Part shown: piece after piece, positions 55,403-64,000 of the stretch
How positions within the stretch are numbered: position 1 is the first letter of the stretch
How the letters are laid out: each line of letters opens with the position of its first letter
Assembly (NCBI GenBank): GCA_012931725.1
Contig: CM022948.1
Location: forward strand, 13,185,399-13,249,398
Origin: Litsea cubeba
Lineage: Eukaryota; Streptophyta; Magnoliopsida; Laurales; Lauraceae
Direction: 5' to 3'
Length of the DNA stretch: 64,000 nucleotides
Made by a program: the position numbers and the translations under genes
The notes under the pieces: generated by a model
Seen by the model: the letters and a program-made list of their open reading frames with translations, nothing else
The model's database searches: none
Told to the model about the DNA's origin: nothing

Positions 55403-57692
55403 AGAAAAATTTGAAATTCCAGTGGACCCCCGAGTGCGACCAGGCATTGGCCGCACTCAAAACCTATTTAATGTCACCACCCTTACTCTCCACCCCAACT
55501 TTGGGGGAGATTCTGTATTTGTACCTTGCGGTCTCGGATCACGCAGTGAGCTCCGTCCTCATCAGGGAGGACGAGGGAGTTCAAAAGCCAATCTATTATA
55601 CGAGCAAGACCCTGCTCGATGCCGAGACCAGGTACCTTCTATTGGAGAAGCTTGCGTTGGCTCTCGTCAGTGCCTCCCGCAAGCTCTCCCATTATTTCCA
55701 ATCCCACACCATTGTGGTGATCACGGAGCATCCACTCCGTTCAGTGTTCAAGAAAGCTGATTTTTCAGGGCGCATATCAAAGTGGGCAGTTGAACTGGGG
55801 CAGTATGATATACAGTACCGTCCCCGAACTGCGATCAAAGCCCAGATCCTGGCAGACTTCATTGTCGAATTCGTCTCCCCCAACCCGGCTCCGACCCAGC
55901 TCGGCACGGCACTGGGGGGCACAGGGCACGAGCCAGTAGAAACAGAGGTCCAGCAGTCTCCCACCTCGGCATGGAAGATCTTTGTCGACGGTCGTCCACC
56001 TCCAAGAGAGCTGGCGCCGGCATAGTTCTCCAATCGCCAGAGGGTCTGGTCATAGAGCAGGCCTTCACCCTGGACTTCAAAGCTACAAAAAATGAGGCAG
56101 AGTACGAAGCATTGATTGCAAGGTTGAACAGCGCCCAAATCCTCGGAGCCCAGCACCTGGAGATCTTCAGCGACTCTCAACTGGTAACTAGCCAGCTCGC
56201 TGGAGACTACCAGGCCAGGGACGACAGGATGGCGGCCTACTTAGCCATCGCGAAAAAACTGCTCTCCCATTTCCAGAAAGCCGAGGTCAGGCAAATATCC
56301 AGAGATACCAACACGCACGCAGATGCGCTTGCAAACCTGGCTTCCGCTGTCGAAGTAGGGAAGAAAAGGACCATCGAGGTTGGGTCAGTATCAAGGTCAA
56401 GTTTAGAGCTCCATTCATCTCGGCTTGTCCTCTGTGCTGACCTCGGCCCCAGCTGGATGGATCCAATTGTCGCCTACTTGAAGGACGACCAGCTCCCCGA
56501 AGACAAGGCTGAAGCCCACAGGATCAGACTCAAGGCAGCGCGATTCTGGCTCTCTCCCGAAGGCAAACTCTACAGGAAGTCCTTCACAGGTCCATACCTC
56601 CAATGCGTCCATCCGAGCAAGGTGGACGACTTCCTGTATGAGATCCACTAAGGAATCTGCGGCAGTCACATAGGAGGTCGATCCCTGGCTTACAGAGCAA
56701 TAAGCCAGGGCTACTGGTGGCCCTACATGCAGAAAGACGCGCAGGTCTACGCCAGGAAATGCGAGAAGTGCCAGAAGTTCTCCCACTCCCTCCATCAGCC
56801 AGCACAAGATCTGAGTCCCCTCTCTAGCCCATGGCCCTTCGCTCAATGGGGCCTGGACATTGTGGGGCCTCTTCACCGAGCTCCAGGAAACAAGAGATGG
56901 CTGATAGTGGCTACGGACTACTTCACAAAATGGATAGAGGCTGAACCGTTGTCTTCAATCACGGACAGGGACTCTAGGAACTTCGTTTGGAAAAACATCC
57001 TTACGAGGTTCGGCATCCCCCGGACCCTGATTTCGGATAACGGGACTCAGTTCGACTCCAAGTCCTTCAAAGACTTCTGCCAAGGGCACGGCATCAGAAA
57101 TCATTACTCCACTTCGGCATATCCACAGAGTAATGGCCAGGCAGAAATCTCCAACAAAGTGATCCTGGACGGCCTGAAGAAGCGACTGGACAAGGCAAAG
57201 GGCAGATGGACAGAGGAGCTTCCGAGCGTGCTGTGGGCATACAGAACAACTCCAAGGAGGTCCACCTCGGCAACACCCTTCTCTCTGGCCTACGGGATGG
57301 AGGCGGTCATTCCTTTGGAAATCGGCCTTCCTACCCTGAGGACAGAGCTGGTCGACCAAGGCCGAAATGAGACAAACCTGGCAATGGAGCTGGAGCTGGC
57401 AGACGAGCGACGAGAAGCAGCAGCCCTGCGACTGACCGACTATCAGCAACGGTTAGCCAGGGCATACAATCAAAATGTCAAAGAGAGAAAGTTCTCCGCG
57501 GGAGAGCTGGTTCTAAAGAAAACCCTGCCAGCTGACAGAGAGCCAAACGAAGGGAAGCTATCCCCGAACTGGCATGGCCCGTTTAGAATAGTCTCACTGG
57601 CAGGAAAGTCAGCCTATAAGCTCGAAGACTTGGAAGGCAAGCCACTGCCGAGACCATGGAATGCATCCCACTTGAAGAAATTTTATTTCTAA
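55333..57692 (+). pseudogene. Element C RNase H, second RNase H and integrase (broken)
   Basis: Frame 55333-56025 gives the gypsy RNase H and the beginning of the archaeal-type RNase H; a one-G loss at 55990-55991 (GG here, GGG in B) shifts it. Frame 55971-56651 holds the rest of the second RNase H and the integrase start, and ends at TAA 56649-56651, a G-to-T change in a Glu codon within the zinc region. 56727-57692 continues in the same frame with the integrase DDE core and C-terminal domain. Confidence 0.88.
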
Positions 57693-57773
57693 GAATGTAT
57701 CGAGTCTCAAAATCAATAAAAGTAGCTTCGCCTTGTCATCAACTTGTCGTCTCTCTAACTGATTCCGGCAGCA

Positions 57774-58696
57774 CTGGGTCTACGCCCTGGATACAGCCTG
57801 GAGTTCTTACACTCGGCCGAATTCCTAAAGTCCTCGGGTTTTGAACCCACGGGTCAACCGCCCTGGAAAAGGCCTCGAGTCCAGACTCGGTCGTTTCCTA
57901 AAGCTCCGGGTCCTGGACCCTGGAGAAGGCCTCGAGTTCGGACACTCGGCCGGACAGCATGGGTCTACGCCCTGGATACAGCCTGGAATTCTTACACTCG
58001 GCCGAATTCCTAAAGTCCTCGGGTTTTGAACCCACGGGTCTACCGCCCTGGAAAAGGCCTCGAGTCCAGACTCGGTCGTTTCCTAAAGCTCCGGGTCCTG
58101 GACCCTGGAGAAGGCCTCGAGTTCGGACACTCGGCCGAACAGCATGGGTCTACGCCCTGGATACAGCCTGGAGTTCTTACACTCGGCCGAATTCCTAAAG
58201 TCCTCGGGTTTTTAACCCACGGGTCAACCGCCCTGGAAAAGGCCTCGAGTCCAGACTCGGTCGTTTCCTAAAGCTCCGGGTCCTGGACCCTGGAGAAGGC
58301 CTCGAGTTCGGACACTCGGCCGGACAGCATGGGTCTACGCCCTGGATACAGCCTGGAGTTCTTACACTCGGCCGAATTCCTAAAGTCCTCGGGTTTTGAA
58401 CCCACGGGTCAACCGCCCTGGAAAAGGCCTCGAGTCCCGACTCGGTCGTTTCCTAAAGCTCCGGGTCCTGGACCCTGGAGAAGGCCTCGAGTTCGGACAC
58501 TCGGCCGGACAGCATGTGTCTACGCCCTGGATACAGCCTGGAGTTCTTACACTCGGCCGAATTCCTAAAGTCCTCGGGTTTTGAACCCACGGGTCAACCG
58601 CCCTGGAAAAGGCCTCGAGTCCCAACTCGGTCGTTTCCTAAAGCTCCGGGTCCTGGGCCCTGGAGAAGGCCTCGAGTTCGGACACTCGGCCGGATT
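57774..58696 (+). repeat. Element C 185-bp tandem array, 5 copies
   Basis: Units begin near 57774, 57959, 58144, 58329 and 58514. Each is a string of the 75-bp, ~60-bp and ~50-bp modules seen in A, joined by GGACAGCA. Copies differ at few positions. Confidence 0.94.
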
Positions 58697-59852
58697 CCGA
58701 AAATCAGGGTTTTTACACCCCTCAAAGATCATTGCCGAGCTCACGCTTCCACAGCCGAGACCAGCGGAATGATGACTCCACTTCGGCACAAGGCAGCTCG
58801 TCTCGGCCAAAGCCAGCCATTTCGGCCAAGGGCAGCTTTCCAGAGGAAGAGAGCTGTGCCAGCACTCAAAACACACAAAAATGCAAGCATTCCAGAACAG
58901 TGCAAAGAAAGAGAAAAAGAACTCAAAAGCATTGTACACAGTTTGGGTGATCACAGAATTCCTCCTTTTTATTCATTGTAAACTGCTTGATTACAAGAAT
59001 TACAGAACAGAAAGCAAAGTACAGAAAGGAGGATCACAGTCCTCTAAAAATAGAAAATAGAGAAAAGCTGGGAGACTCTGATCTTCACTCACTCCTCGGG
59101 CTGCATCCTCCAAGACGTCGGACCGTGTCGGACGAGAATGCGCCACCGCCCCTCTTCCTCTTCTTCTCTCCATCAACGAAACCCGACCCATCCGATTTCG
59201 ACAGGCCGGGCGTGAATCCGCGTTCAGAGAGCGCGTAGTCCACGGGGAGTTCCTTCAGAGAGCGCGCAGACTACGACAGGCTTCCCCCCTTGAAGAAAGC
59301 CATCCACAGGCGCAAGGGTCCCCCCCGGATCAAAGACTGCAGAATGTCTACCAGCCATGATTCCTATGTCTATGTGATTTAAGCTATCCTACGTTCTGTT
59401 CTTTTCATCGCCCATGGCGAGCCTGTTGCCCCTACTTATAGGAAGAAGAAGGGCTCAGCCTCCGAAGGAAGTTATGGGGGCGAAGTCTCCCACGCGTTAC
59501 TCGGGATGCACGACTGGTGACCAGCGATCCCTAGGGCGCCACGTGGAGACATCCATCCATTTCCCTCATAGGCCGTGCCACCATGTTTATTACTATTTAT
59601 GGCCTCCAGAATACGGAGAATTGGCACGGGCAGCTATGAGGACCGTTGACTCCTTCTACCTCAAGAGTCACGCGTTATATTAAAGGCATTCAAGCACCAT
59701 TCAATGCACATCCGGAAATGAAGGAGAAACAAATGCAGAAAAAGAATGCACAAGTAAGGAAGCCCGTTTTTCATTGATTACTGAGAGTATTACAAAGCTA
59801 AGGAGCAAAAACATTAAATGCAAGAAGACAGAAATATAGAGGAGCCCGGCTA
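58697..59852. other. Element C spacer, converging 3' ends
   Basis: Homologous to 19253-20589 of B and 710-2091 of A; no conserved open frame. Confidence 0.55.
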
Positions 59853-62824
59853 CTATGGTTTCGGCGACTCCACTAGGTCGATCACCGTATCTGATGGACC
59901 AGTGGACTCGGTCGAAATCGTGACCTTGCTTGGAGCGTCGCTAGCAGAGGAGGCTCCGACCGGTACCTCACCCAAACCAGGAGCAGAAGAGGTCTCACCC
60001 TGAGGCACGGCCGAAGCATCGCTGGCGACCGGGGCATCGCTGGCGACCGGGGCATCGCTCAAGACCGGGGCAGCTGGAGCGTCGTCAGCAGCAGGAGCGA
60101 TTGCAGGAGCTTCAACTGGGGCACTTTCGGCTGTAGGAGCGGAGCTCGGCTCAGGAGCCGAGTCCGAGTACTTCGGCAGGTCCCGATAGACAGGATGGTC
60201 TTCGGGGACCCCCGCACGTCTCAGTGCGGCCAGGCATCCTTCCTCGAACAGGATAGTGGTGATCTCCTCCACCTGCTTCTCATACAGCTCCGTGGCGTGA
60301 TCCACCCCATCCTGGAAGGCGGACTGGGCCTCGGACAGAAGAGAGGCCTTCTCCTTCTCCAGCTCGGCGTTCTCCTTCTTCAGCCTCGCTGTTTCGGCTC
60401 GCCCAGCCAGCACTTCCCCGCGCAGCCTCGTCCCCTCAGCCGTCGATTCAGCCTTCAATCTTGCCAACTCCGACTCCAGCTCGGCGGTCTTCTTGTTCCT
60501 CGCCCAGACCTCGCCTTTCAGATGATTGGCCTTCGACGTAAGTTCGTGGGGGGCTGCCGCACTGGCATATCTGTATCGCCAGTTGGGGACCGCCACGAGG
60601 GCAGATGTGCGGCAGATTGCTGGATGTTTGACACTGCTCACGGTAAGATCGGTACATTTTATATTTGCATATACCTTTTCCGAGGTTATTGATATAAGTA
60701 TTGTATAATTATTAATATTTGTCATTTGTAGTCTTGGGTGTACGAGCACTTCCCATTCGCCCGTCCTCTTGCACAATGGGGATACACTGCAGGGATGCCT
60801 CTAGCAAGCCGTTGGAATCCTGGACAGGATTCTGGAAATGCCAGTGAAAACATATAGCTGATGCAGGAGAGATTGGATGCCTTACACCCGAGTGAGGTGA
60901 GCACCCAATAGAACTTTTTATGTTATATATTTTTGACGTTCTTTACTTTTTTCTTTTACATTTTTTGACAATGAGCATGTTTTATTATATTAGTGACTTG
61001 TTTCGTTTACATGTGACAGATTGCTTGGGATCCATATGCTAGTGCTAGGGCTCAGCATCCACTACAGCAGATATCCTTCTTCTGGGAGACCCTCTTCGCG
61101 TTCCTGTCGCTCCTTCCCACCACGGTCAGGAGCCTCTGCACGTTCTGCAGATGGAAAAAGTGGATCAAACCGGGGCAGTCAAGCTGGGTTACTTAGAGAA
61201 AAACGCTGAAAAACACTTACCAGGAGGTTGGCCTGGATCGCCGAAACCATCAGGCTCTCATCGTCGAACCTCTCGTGCGTCTCCATGTCTCGTGGCAGAG
61301 CACAGACCTTGGCGAGAGCCCCAATCACCTCGGCATTCCCCATCAGCCGGTCCTCGACGTTCAGAGGCTTACCGGGCTGAGTCTCCATCCTCGGCCTCCA
61401 TGGCGCTGGGGCACTTCGGGGTCCGGAGGCCGATCCAGACCCTTGCCCCACCGAGATCGTCGGCTCGCGAGTCGTCCCGCCTGACGCCCTGTCCGCCGGC
61501 ACGCTCTTCTCGGCTGGTGCGCTCTTCTCAGCCGGTGCGCTCTTTTCAGCTGGAGCCTTGGCTCCGGGGGCCCGCGCCGGGGTTTTGCCCTTCGAAGGTT
61601 GTTCGGCCCCCAGGTCCTTCTCCCCCGCCTTGGACTTCTTCCTGGGCGGGGACCCCTCCCTTGGGCGCTCCGGCGAGCGTCGCCGAACTCCCGCACTCGA
61701 AGCAGGAGCAAGAGCGGAAGCAGGAGCAGGAGCAGAAGCGGAAGTGTCGCCAGCACCTCCCGAGCTCGAAGCTGCTCGGGTGCTGGCAGAAGATGGCGTC
61801 GCAGAAGAAGAGGACGCCCGCCTGAATTTGGCCGCTAGGTCCTTGACGGCTGGCTCCCTCGACCTTCCCGCCATATCTCCTTCCTGATCAGAAGAGTAAG
61901 CGTCCACTATCTGCCTCAAGTTCGGCGGTTCCGAACTTGAAGTAGACGCCTCGGACCCAGATGCAGCTCGGCTAGCGGCAGGATCGCTCAAGGGGATCCC
62001 GGAAGGTACAGCAAGGGAGACGGTTGGACGATCAGGATGCGCCTCGTCCACCTCGGGTACCCCGGTCCTCTGGTAGTGGCCACGGTATCTCGGCGTGTAT
62101 CCGAGCAGCTTCCAGGCCGACCTAGTCTCGTGCCCCTTGTACCTCTCGACCTTGTTGATGTCGTCGGGGTTCCTCCTCCAGCCCTCACTCGCAGCTCGGC
62201 GTCGTCTCGCGCCTGCCTCTGCATAACAAACAATAGAGGAGTCAGCTCGGCATCATCAAAATCAAGCAAAGAAAATGAATGAAAAGGAGCGATGTTTACT
62301 TGGGACTGTCCCAGGGCGGCGCGGGACCGCTAGCCTCCTACTTTCGCCAGCGCCGAACTCCCAATCCCCCGAAACACAGAAGAAGGCTTCTTCGGCATTC
62401 TTACTTGAATCTTCCAAGGCCAGGACGAAGCCTCTTCGCCGCGGCTTCACCGGAGATAATATTTCCCTTCCCCGGCCTTGCAGATATCGTAGGTGTCCTC
62501 GATGTCATGAACACCTATGTCGGTCCCCAGAATCTCATTCAGTTTCGCCGTGCCCATGATGACCTTATAGCCATTGGGCATCAGCTGGCACGGGGTAAGA
62601 GACCAGGTACTGAGGCAAGCTCTAAGTAGAGGGTGCAGGGGGGATCTGACCCCGCCCTCGATCACAGAGATCAGAGGGAACGGCATCCAGCCGCCGGACT
62701 AGCGCATCGTGGCATAGTCGACGGAGTCTGCTGGCTTGAGCAGGACTCGCTCCGGAATATCGAAGGCAGCCCTAAATCTGGTTATGCCCTCTTCGGTGTC
62801 TAAACTGAACCTAGGGGTGCCCAT
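59853..62824 (-). pseudogene. Element C antisense accessory gene (interrupted)
   Basis: Same gene as in B. Exon 1 62824-62300, intron 62299-62219 (81 bp), exon 2 62218-61221, intron 61220-61145 (76 bp), exon 3 from 61144. Splice sites GTAAAC/TGCAG and GTAAGT/TGCAG are conserved. Exon 1 has a TAG at 62699-62701 and a one-base loss near 62448. Exon 3 is interrupted at about 61105-60547 by a PMD gene fragment that replaces ~145 bases of the coiled coil, then resumes to the VESPKP end at 59853. A leader intron precedes the ATG (62912-62827). Confidence 0.75.
60547..61105 (+). pseudogene. Plant mobile domain (PMD) gene fragment inside element C
   Basis: On the plus strand three exon pieces are recognisable: WGAAALAYLYRQLGTATRADVRQIAGC ends at a donor at 60643 (ACG|GTAAGA); after TTTGTAG the next piece begins SWVYEHFPFARPLAQWG at 60732 and runs to a GTGAGC donor at 60897; after GTGACAG a third piece starts IAWDPYASARAQHPL at 61020. 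These are the characteristic PMD (MAIN-like) motifs. A TAG at 60855-60857 lies in the second piece. The introns are kept, so this is a DNA-level copy, not a cDNA. PMD proteins occur both as host genes and in some plant transposons; the source cannot be told here. Confidence 0.72.
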
Positions 62825-63066
62825 GTCTAGAAAGAAGAATACAGCAAAAGAAAAAACCCTAAAGACTGCTGAACCCTAGGAAAAAGCTACACAGAGGCGT
62901 GAAGCGACTTACAGAGACGAAAAGAGGCAACTCGAGTGTAGATCCAGACACGCCCTACGGTCGTCCTCGCTAGAAAGATCTTGAGCAGCAGAGCAGAAAT
63001 CGGAGATGAAGGCAAAGGCGAAAAGAAATCAGAAACGAGAAGAGAAGAAGACGACCCTATTTATGG
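62825..63066 (-). promoter_or_regulatory. Promoter and spliced leader of the C antisense gene
   Basis: Minus-strand TATA-like CCATAAATAGGG at 63055-63066, ~235 bases upstream of the ATG. Leader intron 62912-62827 with donor CT|GTAAGTCGC and acceptor TTTCTAG two bases before ATG, the same layout as in B although the surrounding bases have diverged. Confidence 0.6.
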
Positions 63067-63323
63067 AGAAGAAACCCTCGGCGCGCGCTGCTTTCGAAAT
63101 TCGAAAGGACGGATTTCGCGATCCGCGCCTATTCCATCAATAAGACAGCGCGATCAGTGAAGAGCCGACGCGTGTAACCGTCGACTCGCTTCCCAGTACA
63201 GGCAAGACAGAGCATTCATTGCTTCAGGACAATTGAAGCGACACCAGGCAATGACCGCCGCATCCCCAGGCGAGTCTTCTAGCTTTCAACCACTAAAGGC
63301 CAAGGCACTCAAGAGGTCAAAAG

Positions 63324-63335
63324 CTAGGGGGCAAT
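63324..63335 (+). other. Element C polypurine tract region
   Basis: CTAGGGGGCAAT directly before the 3' LTR, as in B. Confidence 0.6.
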
Positions 63336-64000
63336 TGTGTGGGGAGATTTCCAGAACCACAGGATTACGCTAATCACAGCCATCAGATGAGGCTAAGCAC
63401 TCTCACGTGCTATCCGCGTGCCATCCACGTGGCACCAAGCTCACCCCGGCTACCAGGACAGGAGGTCCGGCCGAAGTCAGGCATCTCCAGGCCACTAGCG
63501 CCGAACTGAGTCACCCCGGGTGCCATTTCGGCAGAAAGCTCCACCCCGGCCGAAGAAGCCGGGATGGAAGCCGAAGCCAGAAAGAGCCTCCACTTGCGCC
63601 CCTCATCCCCCACGTCATCAGGCACGTGGAGAGATAGGGGCACGAGCTAGTGGGACAGACGCGACATCCAGCGGCTGAGGCCACATCAGGGCAAGGCCCG
63701 AGGGCAGATCCCACGATCCCCTACCGCCAAAGGCGTCCAACACGATCTGGCCCAACAAGACGCGCATTAAATGCGACGTGGGCTGATCCGACGCGCATTT
63801 AATGCAGAGTGGGCTGGATTGGACCGCATTAATTGCAACGTGGGCTGATCATGACTTCCCAGTCGAATCATGAGACCCATGCCAAGATATCGTCCTAGAT
63901 ATCTTCCAAATCGTCTATAAAAGGATTGCATTTCCACATGCAAGGTACGCACAATCTCATACACAGAGCTGTTACTCTGCCTCTCTTCTTCCTCTCCTTC
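63336..64000 (+). repeat. Element C 3' LTR (first 665 bp)
   Basis: Matches 51021-51685 with five substitutions; TATAAAAG at 63916-63923. The rest, and the right target duplication (expected GGCTC), lie outside the window. Confidence 0.94.

Larger units (their letters stand above)
51021..64000 (+). mobile_element. Tat-type Ty3/Gypsy retrotransposon C (3' LTR cut by window)
   Basis: 5' LTR 51021-51864, PBS, gag-pol to 57692, tandem repeats, antisense gene, polypurine tract, and 3' LTR from 63336 to beyond 64000. The first 665 bases of the two LTRs differ at five positions by eye (~0.75%), so this insertion is older than B but still young. pol is broken at three points, and the antisense gene is interrupted by a foreign gene fragment. 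Confidence 0.95.

Overview
This window looks like nuclear DNA of a land plant, most likely an angiosperm. It is almost entirely transposable elements packed around and inside one recognisable host gene. Plant-type evidence: Ty3/Gypsy elements of the Tat type (two RNase H domains plus an antisense accessory gene), a chromovirus primed by initiator-Met tRNA, a plant L1-type LINE, a plant mobile domain (PMD) gene fragment, and a BAG/ubiquitin-like chaperone-regulator gene with the plant N-terminal RPGGMLVQKR motif. I cannot name the species from sequence alone.

Layout. (1) 1-9208: Tat-type element A on the minus strand; its far LTR lies left of the window. (2) 9209-10992: AT-rich spacer with a hAT-like non-autonomous candidate (10348-10877) followed by a (GGGGGA)n tract. 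(3) 10993-24508: element B on the plus strand, complete, with a 5-bp target duplication AGAGC and almost identical LTRs, so a very recent insertion. (4) 24822-24992: a near-perfect hairpin element with a 9-bp target duplication. (5) 25231-33283: a BAG-like gene with exons at 25231-25473 and 33078-33283, separated by a 7.6-kb intron holding a Helitron-like tail, duplicated segments R1 and R2, and two sets of ~220-bp and ~430-bp tandem repeats. (6) 33676-50668: chromovirus D on the minus strand, with 2.87-kb LTRs, target duplication CCAGC, and a 6.25-kb LINE (35188-41442) nested in its 3' LTR. (7) 51021-64000: Tat-type element C on the plus strand, running off the right edge inside its 3' LTR.

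Elements A, B and C are siblings with the same plan: LTR, PBS, gag-protease-RT-RNase H-archaeal-type RNase H-integrase, a tandem-repeat zone, then a gene on the opposite strand that starts next to the 3' LTR and reads back toward pol. That antisense gene is the most interesting system here. In B and C it has a conserved TATA-like box, a 5'-leader intron ending two bases before the ATG, and two short coding introns (81 and 76-77 bp) at the same positions. Its product has a gypsy-associated N-terminal domain, a charged Ser/Pro/Lys-rich middle, a coiled coil and an Ala/Pro-rich tail. It resembles by position and orientation the antisense accessory gene known from Grande/Tat elements. The tandem-repeat zones of A, B and C are different amplifications of the same three sequence modules. 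In element C the coiled-coil part of the antisense gene has been replaced by an intron-bearing fragment of a PMD gene.

All three Tat pol genes and the LINE are broken. Many breaks are single-base length changes in homopolymers, so some may be consensus errors in the assembly; others (a 266-bp deletion in A, in-frame stops in A and C) are clearly real decay. Insertion order inferred from LTR divergence: D, then the LINE inside D; C later; B most recent.
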